A stretch of DNA of 64,000 nt, taken from the NCBI RefSeq assembly GCF_029543155.1, contig NZ_JARQXA010000001.1, positions 496,001 to 560,000 on the forward strand, given 5' to 3'. Positions 33,857-41,203 of the stretch are shown here, piece by piece (position 1 is the stretch's first letter; every line of letters starts with the position of its first letter). This DNA comes from Sphingomonas sp. HITSZ_GF. Lineage in GTDB: Bacteria > Pseudomonadota > Alphaproteobacteria > Sphingomonadales > Sphingomonadaceae. The notes beneath the pieces are model-generated. The model did no database searches. It had not been told where the DNA came from and saw only the letters and a program-made list of their open reading frames with translations. The translations under genes and the position numbers were made by a program.

Positions 33857-34891
33857 TTACTCGGCGCCGGTCGTGTCGTCCGACTTCTTCTTCGAGAAGC
33901 GCTTGCGGGCGACCAGCGCCGCCGCGGCGCCGCCGAACAGCAGGATCATCGGCGGGGCAGGGACCGGCGCAGGGCCGCCAGAGCCGCTGCCGCCGCAGCC
34001 ACGCCCGCAGCTGCTGCTGCCATGGCTGCTCGATCCGTGATGCCAGCCGCTCGAACTCCAGCCGCTCGAATTGCTCCAGTGGCTGCTCGATCCGTTCGAC
34101 GAGGAAGAGGTCGACGACGAGTTGGACGAGCTGGTCGAGGAGCTGTTCGACGACGAGGTCGAGACATCACCGCTCGAGCTGGTCGAGGAACTGGTCGAAG
34201 TCGACACGTCACCGCTCGACGAGGTCGAGGTGGACGAAGACACGTCACCACTCGACGAGGACGAGACATCGCCGCTCGAGGAGGAAGTGGAGCTGACTTC
34301 GCCGCTTGAGGTCGAGGTCGACGAGGTCGAACTGATCTCGCCCGACGACGTCGAGGTCGACGAGCCGCCGGTCGAGGTGGAAGTCGACGAGCCGCCGGTG
34401 GAGGTGGAGGTCGAACCGCCCGACGAGGACGAGTTGGACGACGATATCTCGATGTTGATGCCGCTAGAGCCGCTCGAGCTGCCCGAGGTGCTCGATCCGC
34501 CGAAGAAGCCGCCGGCGAAGAAGCCGCCCATGAAGCCGCCGCCGCCCGAGCCGCCGATCACGCCGCCCGAAGAGGAGGACGAGCCGCTGCTGCTCGAAGA
34601 GACCACCGGCATCTCGCCATAGGAAGGGGGCGTCGGGATCGGCGCGCCCTGCGCGGTGACGACGACGACCTGGGGCTGGCCGCCCTGGGTCGTCGTGGTG
34701 ACGGTGCGCTTCACGACTCGCTTCACGGGTCGGGCGACAGTGCGCTTCACGACCCGCTTCTTTGCGACGGTGACCTGCTTCACCACGCGTGGCTGATGAA
34801 TGCGTTCGGTGACATATACGCCACCGCCGCCGATCACCGCGCCTCCGCAGGTGCAGGCGCACAGTTTGGCCAAGGCCATGCGAACCGACAT
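33857..34891 (-). CDS. Serine-rich low-complexity surface protein with PEP-CTERM-like tail
   Basis: A 344-residue protein in clear sections: a short N-terminus with Cys and Gly (ALAKLCACTCGGAVIGGGG), a basic repeat region with KKRVVKRTVARPVKRVVKRT (about residue 40-60), a Gly-rich patch (GGGGFMGGFFAGGFFGG), then about 170 residues of Ser/Thr/Gly with repeated units STSTGGSS, STSSGE and SSSGDVS, and a C-terminal PAPVPAPPMILLFGG hydrophobic helix followed by ARKRFSKKK. The last part looks like a PEP-CTERM/VPxPA-type sorting signal for an exosortase-like system. GGAAGAG lies upstream of the ATG at 34891. Such proteins are often surface or matrix components; the Ser tract would suit glycosylation. 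The function is unknown. Confidence 0.75.
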   Translation of the reverse strand: MSVRMALAKLCACTCGGAVIGGGGVYVTERIHQPRVVKQVTVAKKRVVKRTVARPVKRVVKRTVTTTTQGGQPQVVVVTAQGAPIPTPPSYGEMPVVSSSSSGSSSSSGGVIGGSGGGGFMGGFFAGGFFGGSSTSGSSSGSSGINIEISSSNSSSSGGSTSTSTGGSSTSTSTGGSSTSTSSGEISSTSSTSTSSGEVSSTSSSSGDVSSSSSGDVSSSTSTSSSGDVSTSTSSSTSSSGDVSTSSSNSSSTSSSNSSSTSSSSNGSSSHWSNSSGWSSSGWHHGSSSHGSSSCGRGCGGSGSGGPAPVPAPPMILLFGGAAAALVARKRFSKKKSDDTTGAE

Positions 34892-35308
34892 TGTTCCCAC
34901 TCTTCCTGTTGCTGGCGTGCCGCTCCCCACGGGACCGTCAGCAGCTTCACGCCCGTCAATGCAGGAAAAGTGCAAAACAAACTATTAAGTGCAACGGCGT
35001 AAGAGTTCGTTAACCATATTATCGGTCGATTTTTGCGCCGGGGATTTCTGTTGCGAAGGTTAATGTTCAACTTCGGTACGAAAGCACCTGTTCTTGATGC
35101 GCCGTTCGTGAAGATTGTCGGTTAATTTTCATGGGTCCTGGCGCCCGCGGTTCAGCCCGCGCTAATTTCCCCCCATTTACGGGACATTACGCCTGTGGAT
35201 TAAAGCAACGCGCCGCTTGTTAACGCCCTCGCGCGTAAGTATAGGCCGCGCAGGGCAAACGGTCACCGTGCGGCTCGGGCCTGACGGGGACCGGAGTGGA
35301 GAGTGGGG
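34892..35308. other. 417-base intergenic region between the serine-rich gene and dksA
   Basis: No gene is supported here. The region is clearly more AT-rich than its surroundings (GTTAACCATATTATCGG, GGTTAATTTTC). It must hold the divergent promoters for the serine-rich gene (leftward) and dksA (rightward). Several TTAA words are present, but none forms a TTAA-N7-TTAA pair. A small stem is seen at CGCGGTTCAGCCCGCG near 35147. Confidence 0.6.
35217..35245 (+). promoter_or_regulatory. Candidate sigma-70 promoter for dksA
   Basis: TTGTTA (35217-35222), a 17-base spacer, and TATAGG (35240-35245). Transcription would start near 35252, about 57 bases before the dksA ATG. Spacing is ideal and the elements match four or more of six consensus bases each. 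Confidence 0.5.
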
Positions 35309-35776
35309 ATGGCTACTGTTTTGGATCGCTTCGACGAACCGGGTAAACGCGTTCCTCCCGCCGCCAATGACGGCGACGATGGCTATCGGCCGAGCAACGA
35401 CGAACCCTTCATGAACCCGCGCCAGCTGGAATATTTCCGCAACAAGCTGAACGCGTGGAAGGACGACATCTTTCGCGAGGCCGCGGGGACGCTCAATCAG
35501 CTGCAGACCGATACGTTGCGCGAGGCGGATCTCACCGATCGCGCTTCGAGCGAGACCGACTGGTCCATCGAGCTGCGAACCCGTGATCGCCAGCGCAAGC
35601 TGATCTCGAAGATCGACGCCGCGCTGCGCCGGATCGAGGACGGTGAATATGGCTATTGCGAGGTAACCGGTGAGCCGATCAGTCTCGGTCGCCTGGAAGC
35701 CCGGCCGATCGCGACGATGACTGTCGAGGCGCAGGAGCGTCACGAGCGCAACGAGAAGGTATCGCGAGACGAATAG
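35309..35776 (+). CDS. dksA: RNA polymerase-binding transcription factor DksA
   Basis: DksA binds RNA polymerase through the secondary channel and works with ppGpp in the stringent response. The 155 residues show the conserved NPRQLEYFRNKLNAWKDDIF, the coiled coil with DLTDRASSETDWSIELRTRDRQ (the acidic coiled-coil tip, about residue 75), and the C-terminal finger region YGYCEVTGEPISLGRLEARP. Only one of the four zinc-binding cysteines of E. coli DksA remains, as in other alphaproteobacterial DksA. The ATG at 35309 is preceded by GGAGTGGAGAG; a GTG two codons upstream is also open. A strong terminator follows directly. Confidence 0.95.
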   Translation: MATVLDRFDEPGKRVPPAANDGDDGYRPSNDEPFMNPRQLEYFRNKLNAWKDDIFREAAGTLNQLQTDTLREADLTDRASSETDWSIELRTRDRQRKLISKIDAALRRIEDGEYGYCEVTGEPISLGRLEARPIATMTVEAQERHERNEKVSRDE

Positions 35777-35778
35777 CG

Positions 35779-35800
35779 GGAGGCGGAAGCCTCCTTTTTT
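35779..35800 (+). terminator. Rho-independent terminator after dksA
   Basis: GGAGGC-GGAA-GCCTCC followed by six T residues, three bases after the dksA stop codon. A textbook intrinsic terminator and the clearest one in the window. Confidence 0.92.
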
Positions 35801-35910
35801 GTGTCGCTTCCGGACAAGGGCGTGGGCACATTTTCGGCTCTTGTTTACGCTTTCGACAAGGTTTGCTGGTCTATTCTGCGCGCGTAACCCCCTTGGTTTC
35901 GAGCGACACG

Positions 35911-36285
35911 ATGGACCAGTTCTCCTTTGACCCGTTGAACGCGCTTTCGGCGGACGATTTCGCCAGCCAGCGCACCGACTCGCGCGACAGCCTGATGCTG
36001 GCCGCGCAGTTTCGCGTCGCGGGGCGCCCGGACGAGCAGGTGCGGGTCCGCAACCTCTCCTCGGGTGGACTGATGGCCGAATATGCCCAGCCGATCGATC
36101 GCGGTTCGCATGTCGAGGTCGAAGTGCGCGGCGTGGGCTGGGTGAGCGGCCGGATCGCCTGGGCGACCGATGGTCGCGTCGGCATCGCATTCGATTCGTC
36201 GATCGACCCGATGCTCGCCCGCAAGCCGGTGGGCAAGGGCACGCACACGCCGAGCTTCGTGAAGCCGATCCTCACCCGGCGCTGA
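35911..36285 (+). CDS. Single-domain PilZ protein
   Basis: A 124-residue protein with one PilZ domain. SQRTDSRDSLMLAAQFRVAG stands in the place of the RxxxR segment, in a weakened form (RTDSRDS), and VRNLSSGGLMAEY matches the (D/N)xSxxG part. It ends with GRVGIAFDSSIDP, typical for PilZ. I chose the ATG at 35911 (MDQFSFDP); a longer frame begins at 35863. It probably binds c-di-GMP. Confidence 0.8.
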   Translation: MDQFSFDPLNALSADDFASQRTDSRDSLMLAAQFRVAGRPDEQVRVRNLSSGGLMAEYAQPIDRGSHVEVEVRGVGWVSGRIAWATDGRVGIAFDSSIDPMLARKPVGKGTHTPSFVKPILTRR

Positions 36286-36362
36286 GCCGCCTTCCAAGAC
36301 TGATTTTCAGATATCGCGCCGTCGGGGTGCGGCATCGCCACACCCCTTTTCGCGCGGCGCGA

Positions 36363-36515
36363 TCAGCGCGCCATCTCTTCCTTGATACGAAGCTTCTGCT
36401 TCTTCAGGGACGCCAGGACCATCTGGTCCGGCAGGGGCCTTTGCGATTCGGCGGCGATTCGCTGGTCGAGCACGTTGTGCTTGGCCGAAAGTGCCGAGAA
36501 ATGCGCGTTCTGCAT
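36363..36515 (-). CDS. DUF465 (YdcH-like) small coiled-coil protein
   Basis: A 50-residue protein starting MQNAHFSALSAKHNVLDQRI and ending LKKQKLRIKEEMAR, an alpha-helical hairpin typical of DUF465. The highly conserved LKKxKLxIKDEI ending is plain. AAGGAG lies nine bases upstream of the ATG at 36515. It is divergent from a second DUF465 gene at 36695. The function is unknown. Confidence 0.85.
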   Translation of the reverse strand: MQNAHFSALSAKHNVLDQRIAAESQRPLPDQMVLASLKKQKLRIKEEMAR

Positions 36516-36694
36516 CGAAGCAGTCTCCTTCATCGGTGGCCGGAACCTGAGAGTAGATCACTTTTCCACAGCTTTGTCGCGGGAGAATCGCGGCTAACCG
36601 GGCCCTAATCGACAGTGTGCGGAAATCGCGCGATGATCCGTTGCGGAGCTTCCCGGGGTGGTGCAGGGAGGTTCGGGTACCGGGGGCGTTCGCG

Positions 36695-36892
36695 ATGGAC
36701 GAAAGAGAGATTGTGCGGCGGCTCGAGGCGGTGCGATCCGAGCATCGGGACCTCGATGCGGCGATCGGAGCGCTGCTGGCCACCGGCACTGCCGACCAGC
36801 TCCAGGTCGCCCGGCTCAAGAAGCGCAAGCTGATGCTGCGCGACGAGATCGCGATGCTGGAAGATCAACTTATCCCCGACATAATCGCCTGA
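36695..36892 (+). CDS. DUF465 (YdcH-like) small coiled-coil protein, second copy
   Basis: A 65-residue protein: MDEREIVRRLEAVRSEHRDL, then LQVARLKKRKLMLRDEIAMLE, again the DUF465 helical hairpin with its LKKxKLxLRDEI core. It is 180 bases from, and divergent to, the shorter DUF465 gene and 71 bases upstream of rcdA, in the same direction. Confidence 0.85.
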   Translation: MDEREIVRRLEAVRSEHRDLDAAIGALLATGTADQLQVARLKKRKLMLRDEIAMLEDQLIPDIIA

Positions 36893-36963
36893 TCCGTAAC
36901 GGGACGTAATTCCTGCGAAATTAAGCATTTCGTTACCATGAAGGCTGTGGCAGCGTCGGGTTC

Positions 36964-37422
36964 ATGGGGAAACAGGGCACTTCAACGATCCATCGCAGGC
37001 TGATCGACTCGCTCTATGTCGAGGCGATGTTGCTCGCCGATGAGGCTCGCGCCTATTTCGACGAGCTGGGGCGTGACGAGCGCGAGGCGCTGGAAGCGCT
37101 GAACCGCGTCGCTTTTTCCTGCGAATCGCTCAAGGTGACCACGCGGCTGATGCACATCATCGCCTGGCTGCTCACCCAGCGGGCGGTCGATGCCGGCGAG
37201 CTAACCCCCGGCGACGCGCTTTCGCCGTCGCGCCGGCTGGGAGATGGCCCGGAGACCGAGGACGCGCTGCTGAGCGCGATGCCCGAGCATGCGGTGTCGA
37301 TCATCCATACCAGCATCGATCTCTATCGCCGCGTGGCGCGGCTCGACGAATCGCTGGAAGAGCAGGTCGTGGTCCAGAGCCCGGCGCGCTCGATGATGGA
37401 CCGCCTCGCCGCCGCCTTCTGA
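36964..37422 (+). CDS. rcdA: Regulator of CtrA degradation RcdA (DUF1465)
   Basis: A 152-residue helical protein of the DUF1465 family, which includes Caulobacter RcdA, an adaptor that helps ClpXP degrade the cell-cycle regulator CtrA. Visible conserved blocks are LIDSLYVEAMLLADEARAYF, EALNRVAFSCESLKVTTRLM, HIIAWLLTQRAV and HTSIDLYRRVARLDE. Length and helical content fit. It is the last gene of a possible unit with the DUF465 gene. Confidence 0.85.
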   Translation: MGKQGTSTIHRRLIDSLYVEAMLLADEARAYFDELGRDEREALEALNRVAFSCESLKVTTRLMHIIAWLLTQRAVDAGELTPGDALSPSRRLGDGPETEDALLSAMPEHAVSIIHTSIDLYRRVARLDESLEEQVVVQSPARSMMDRLAAAF

Positions 37423-37436
37423 TCAAATCGCATGGA

Positions 37437-37518
37437 CCGTCATCCCGGCGAAAGCCGGGATCTCAGGCGATGGCGCGTCCTGATCCACAGGCAATACCGG
37501 CTTCCGCCGGGAGGACGG
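37437..37518. repeat. Palindromic intergenic repeat, family C (copy 3)
   Basis: CGTCATCCCGGCGAAAGCCG at the left and a more diverged mirror (CGGCTTCCGCCGGGAGGACG) at the right. It fills the gap between the convergent rcdA and nitronate monooxygenase genes and touches the latter's stop. The left half, including GATCTCAGGCGATGGCG, is identical to that of copy 2 (23228). Confidence 0.85.
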
Positions 37519-38463
37519 CTATTTGCAGAGCGCCGCCTTGGCCGCGGCATATTCCGCCTTCATCCGCTCGATCTTCACCGCTGCCGGCTCGACCGCATGG
37601 ACCGCACCGATGCCTTGGCCCGATCCCCAGATGTCCTTCCAGGCCTTGGCCCCGCCGAAGTTCATCGCGCTGGGATCGCTGACCGGCAGGTTCTCCGGAT
37701 CGAGCCCGGCATTGACGATCGACGCCTTCAGATAATTGCCGTGCACGCCGGTGAAGAGGTTCGAATAGACGATATCCTCCGCCGTGCCCTCGACGATGCC
37801 CTGCTTGTACTCGGGCTGGGCATTGGCCTCGTCCGTCGCAATGAACGGCGAGCCGATATAGGCGAGGTCGGCGCCCATCGCCTGTGCGGCCAGCACCGAT
37901 CGGCCATTGGCGATCGCGCCCGACAGGATCACCGGCCCGTCGAACCATTCGCGCACTTCCTGGACAAGTGCAAAGGGGCTCAGCCGCCCGGCATGGCCGC
38001 CGGCGCCGGTGGCGACCAGGATCAGCCCGTCGGCGCCCTTTTCCACTGCCTTGTGGGCGAAGCGATTGTCGATCACGTCGTGCAGCGTGATGCCGCCCCA
38101 GCCGTGCACCGCGTCGTTGAGCTCGGGCCGCGCGCCGAGCGAGGTGATCACGATCGGCACCTTCCACTTGGCGCACACCGTCACGTCATGCTCGAGCCGC
38201 GGGTTCGAGCGATGGACGATCTGGTTGACCGCGAAGGGCGCGGCCGGCGTCTCGGGGTTGTCGCGGTCCCAGGCGGCCAGCTCCTCGGTGATCTGGTGCA
38301 GCCATTCGTCGAGCCTGGTGTCCGGCCGCGCATTGAGCGCGGGGAAGGAGCCGACGATGCCCGCCTTGCACTGGGCGATGACCAGCTCGGGCACGGAGAT
38401 GATGAACAGCGGCGAGCCGATGACCGGGAGCCGCAGGCGATCGAAGAGCGAAGGCAATGCCAT
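37519..38463 (-). CDS. Nitronate monooxygenase (2-nitropropane dioxygenase) family
   Basis: A 314-residue FMN-dependent TIM-barrel enzyme that oxidises nitronates such as propionate 3-nitronate. Family blocks: RLRLPVIGSPLFIISVPELV at the start, IVGSFPALNARP, the FMN-phosphate and catalytic His region ILVATGAGGHAGRLSPFAL (about residue 160-178), PVILSGAIANGRSVLAAQAM and GADLAYIGSPFIATDE. The ATG at 38463 gives a normal start. No neighbouring gene suggests a pathway. Confidence 0.92.
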   Translation of the reverse strand: MALPSLFDRLRLPVIGSPLFIISVPELVIAQCKAGIVGSFPALNARPDTRLDEWLHQITEELAAWDRDNPETPAAPFAVNQIVHRSNPRLEHDVTVCAKWKVPIVITSLGARPELNDAVHGWGGITLHDVIDNRFAHKAVEKGADGLILVATGAGGHAGRLSPFALVQEVREWFDGPVILSGAIANGRSVLAAQAMGADLAYIGSPFIATDEANAQPEYKQGIVEGTAEDIVYSNLFTGVHGNYLKASIVNAGLDPENLPVSDPSAMNFGGAKAWKDIWGSGQGIGAVHAVEPAAVKIERMKAEYAAAKAALCK

Positions 38464-38637
38464 GGATCGGTTTTGTAGCGAAACCCAACGCCAGTCCAGC
38501 CCGGCGCTGGCGACGTTACGGAAGCGCGGACTTGCTGCAATGCAGCGATAGGCCCGGCTCGGGCCGAATCGCCTTCCCGCATTGAAGCGGCGCCGGTGCG
38601 GCCCCATTTCCGCCGGGTCACCAGTCCGGGGAGCGCC

Positions 38638-38805
38638 ATGGTCACCAACGAAATCTACGTCATCGTCCGCGACGCGATCCGCGCCGCTGCGCTCCAGAGC
38701 GGCAAGCTCTATGACGAAGGACAGGAGAGCCATTATCAGGCGCTCGCCGCAGTGATGGCGCTGCGTCAGGCCGGTTATGAGGTCACCAAGCGGCGCGACA
38801 ACTAG
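38638..38805 (+). CDS. Small conserved-looking protein, unknown function
   Basis: A 55-residue soluble protein (MVTNEIYVIVRDAIRAAAL ... GYEVTKRRDN), mixed helix and charged. GGGGAGCG lies upstream of the ATG. Codon use is typical of the genome. It ends in TAG within a CTAG that also gives the stop of the convergent gene at 38802, so the two overlap by four bases. Confidence 0.6.
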   Translation: MVTNEIYVIVRDAIRAAALQSGKLYDEGQESHYQALAAVMALRQAGYEVTKRRDN

Positions 38806-39221
38806 TCGAGCTGCCGCTGCCAGATCACGAAGGTGTCGACCTCGGGCGAGCGCACTGCGGCGGCATAGGTGTGGTGGCGGAAGCCCGGCAGCGCGGCGAG
38901 GTGCTCGACCATTCCGCCTTCGCCGCGCGCGCCCAGCGGCAGGGTGAAGGCGATGTCCTCATCGAGCCCGTAGAAGAGCCACCAGGCACCGCGCCCGTCG
39001 GGGCCATAGTCGCTGGTCTCGATCGCGATCGCGGCCAGCGCGTCGATCGGCGCCGCGCGCCGCGTGCCGTCCGGGTCGATCGACCAGACCGTGTCGGCCT
39101 CCACGCCGGTTCGCCACTGGCCTTCGAGATCGGGCTCGGAGGCAGGCGCAGGCGGTTCGGCGGGGGCGGGTGCAGGAACCGAAGCCTTGCGGCGGCGCGT
39201 CAGCCAATCGAACAAACCCAT
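38802..39221 (-). CDS. Hypothetical protein with Pro/Ala-rich linker
   Basis: A 139-residue protein: MGLFDWLTRRRKAS at the start, an Ala/Pro linker (about residue 16-35, VPAPAPAEPPAPASEP), then a compact domain with EADTVWSIDPDG, GAWWLFYGLDEDIAFTLP and TFVIWQRQLD. I do not recognise the family. It shares a CTAG stop with the convergent small gene. The N-terminal FDW...RRR may be a weak membrane-association helix. Confidence 0.7.
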   Translation of the reverse strand: MGLFDWLTRRRKASVPAPAPAEPPAPASEPDLEGQWRTGVEADTVWSIDPDGTRRAAPIDALAAIAIETSDYGPDGRGAWWLFYGLDEDIAFTLPLGARGEGGMVEHLAALPGFRHHTYAAAVRSPEVDTFVIWQRQLD

Positions 39222-39274
39222 TGCGACCTCTCGACTCGAAGGGGCCCAGGCTAGTCCGGCAATGTGACGGCCGA

Positions 39275-39799
39275 TCAGCCGACTTGTTTCAGGTCCGCAA
39301 CATATTCGCGCTGCTTGGCGGCGTAGAGCGTGGCGCTGGCCTTGAGCATCGCCTTCTGCATGTCGTCGAGCGGACGGATCGCCTTGGCAGGGCTGCCGAC
39401 GATCAAATGACCCGCCGGGAAGGTCTTGCCTTCGGTCACCAGCGCGCCGGCGCCAACCAGGCAATCCTCGCCGATCACCGCGCGGTTGAGGATCGTCGCG
39501 CCCATGCCGATCAGTGTGCGATTGCCGATCGTGCAGCCATGCAGGATCGCGTGATGGCCCACGGTTACGTCCTCGCCCACGGTGCAGGGGGCGCCGGGGT
39601 CGCTGTGGAGCATCGCGCCGTCCTGGATGTTCGAGCGCGCGCCGATCAGGATCGGGGTATTGTCGGCCCGGATCACGGCGCGAAACCACACCGAGGCGAG
39701 TTCGGCGAGCTGGACGTCACCGATCAGATCGGCGCTCGGCGCGATCCAGGCGGTGTCGGCGATCCGGGGGCGATGCCCCGCAAATTCATAGAGCGGCAT
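39275..39799 (-). CDS. Gamma carbonic anhydrase family protein
   Basis: A 174-residue left-handed beta-helix protein of the gamma carbonic anhydrase/PaaY type. The three zinc His are visible in AMLHSDPG (about residue 65) and VTVGHHAILHGCTIGN (about 81 and 86), together with IRADNTPILIGARSNIQDG. It may hydrate CO2 or serve as an acyltransferase-like scaffold; activity of such stand-alone members varies. A small membrane protein gene ends four bases upstream. Confidence 0.92.
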   Translation of the reverse strand: MPLYEFAGHRPRIADTAWIAPSADLIGDVQLAELASVWFRAVIRADNTPILIGARSNIQDGAMLHSDPGAPCTVGEDVTVGHHAILHGCTIGNRTLIGMGATILNRAVIGEDCLVGAGALVTEGKTFPAGHLIVGSPAKAIRPLDDMQKAMLKASATLYAAKQREYVADLKQVG

Positions 39800-39803
39800 C
39801 CGC

Positions 39804-40034
39804 TCAGAATAGCGGCGCGTTCAGCTCCGGGGGAAGGGGGATATTGGCGCCGAGTGCCAGCGCCAGCGCAACGGCACCGAGCAGCACCGCCAGCGTCGAT
39901 GACAGCGAGAACAGGCCCCAGCCGACCATCGTGACCATCTGCGAATTGGCGCGCTGCTCGCGCTGGTTGCGCTGCATCGACATGATCACGAACATCGCCA
40001 GCATCGCATAGGCGAAGACAAGAAATTCGGTCAT
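39804..40034 (-). CDS. Small membrane protein, unknown function
   Basis: A 76-residue protein (MTEFLVFAYAMLAMFVIMSM ...) with two hydrophobic helices (about residue 3-20 and 43-65) joined by a charged Arg/Gln loop (QRNQREQRANSQ). I do not recognise the family. The ATG at 40034 is preferred to an upstream GTG at 40064. It ends four bases before the carbonic anhydrase ATG, so the two are probably one operon. Confidence 0.7.
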   Translation of the reverse strand: MTEFLVFAYAMLAMFVIMSMQRNQREQRANSQMVTMVGWGLFSLSSTLAVLLGAVALALALGANIPLPPELNAPLF

Positions 40035-40148
40035 CAACCCCACCCCGATAAGCCCCGGGGCCAAGCTTACGGGACGAGGGTTAACGCTTCAATGCCGCCG
40101 CCCTCCGGTTTACCGCAGTGCAGCAAGGATTGGCCGCGCCCGTAACAA

Positions 40149-41090
40149 TTAATGATGTGCCGCCGCTTCGGGCTTGGCCGATTTGCAGCTGCAGATGCAG
40201 GCGCAGCTGGCGGGAACGCAGTGGCAGGCCTGGGGAACCACGCAGAAGCAGGCCTGATGCTTCGGCTCTTCCTTCTTGTCCCTCTTGGCCGGCGCTGCCG
40301 GCGGCACGATCAGGATAAGGCGGGGATCGTTGCTCACCCAGGCGGTATGCGGCGCGCCGTCGCAGGCAGGGCAGCTCGAATGGCTGTTGTGATTGTCATG
40401 ACCGCTGGAGGGCCAGAAGCCGCCGCTTTGCGCCTTCTCCAGGATGGGCTCGCCCTCCGCGCAGATCGCGATGGCACAGGTGATGACTTGGCCGATGCTG
40501 TAGCCGAGCGGCGCCTGCTCGGTGGTGTAGTAATGGACGAGCATCTGGTCGCGATGCGTGTCCACCGGCTCGCGTACCGCTGGATAGCTCAGCATCTGCT
40601 GCATGTCGGCCAGCTGCGATTCGATCGCGCTGACCTTGCCCGCCCAATTGTCGAAGGCGGCGAACAGTTCGTAGCTGGGCCAGTCCGCCGGGGCATGCCC
40701 CCGCATCCGCTCGATGAATCCAACCGGCGCGGCCAGGTCCTCGCGGAGCAGGCGCAGCAGCACGCGCAGGGTGACCACGTCGCTCTGCGGCTGGCGCAGC
40801 CGCTCGTGGAAGGTCCCCTTGATCACGTCTGTGTGCTTCCACACCTGCTTGCAGACCATCCGCGTGAAGTCTTCGTCGCGCTTCTTGGGCTTGGCGGTCA
40901 GCGCTGCCTTGATCGAGCCGAGCACGCCGATCACGATCAGCAGCGCGATCAACACGCCGCCGACCAGGATCCAGGCCGGCCAGTAGATCGCGTCGGCAGT
41001 GAGCGGCTGGGCGACGGTGCTGGCGTGGGCGACCGAAGCATTCGTCGCACCCGCCGCCATATTGCCGATCGAAGCCAGAATAATCGCCAC
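40149..41090 (-). CDS. Membrane protein with a Cys/His-rich tail, unknown function
   Basis: A 313-residue protein. One hydrophobic helix lies at about residue 37-60 (WPAWILVGGVLIALLIVIGV), followed by ~130 residues of helical soluble domain with two cysteines and a region with HSSCPACDGAPH. The last 60 residues are a dense Cys/His tail: HQACFCVVPQACHCVPASC, ACICSCKS and AAAHH. The tail holds about nine cysteines and looks able to bind metal. The start is GTG at 41090 with GGGGGAT upstream. I know no family with this layout. Confidence 0.72.
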   Translation of the reverse strand: MAIILASIGNMAAGATNASVAHASTVAQPLTADAIYWPAWILVGGVLIALLIVIGVLGSIKAALTAKPKKRDEDFTRMVCKQVWKHTDVIKGTFHERLRQPQSDVVTLRVLLRLLREDLAAPVGFIERMRGHAPADWPSYELFAAFDNWAGKVSAIESQLADMQQMLSYPAVREPVDTHRDQMLVHYYTTEQAPLGYSIGQVITCAIAICAEGEPILEKAQSGGFWPSSGHDNHNSHSSCPACDGAPHTAWVSNDPRLILIVPPAAPAKRDKKEEPKHQACFCVVPQACHCVPASCACICSCKSAKPEAAAHH

Positions 41091-41203
41091 GCCATCCCCC
41101 CTGAGTCGCGAACGATATGGTTAACAGAAATGAACGGGGATCACAGTCGTGACTCGCTCGTTTCGAAACAGGGCCGTTCAGATCTTTGTCTTTATTGCCG
41201 CTG

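Noticed and set aside
34071..34622. Acidic 183-codon open frame (DE-rich) on the plus strand
   Set aside because: It is the exact antisense of the serine-rich repeat region: GAC/GAG-type repeats read as Asp/Glu on one strand and Ser/Thr on the other. It lacks a signal peptide or ribosome site, while the leftward frame has a coherent architecture.
36918..36940. CtrA binding site upstream of rcdA
   Set aside because: TTAAGCATTTCGTTAC looks close, but the second half-site is either two mismatches off with seven-base spacing or at eight-base spacing. Not enough for TTAA-N7-TTAA.
748..37518. CRISPR-like array from the palindromic repeats
   Set aside because: The repeats are scattered singly between genes, not clustered with regular spacers, and no cas gene is present.
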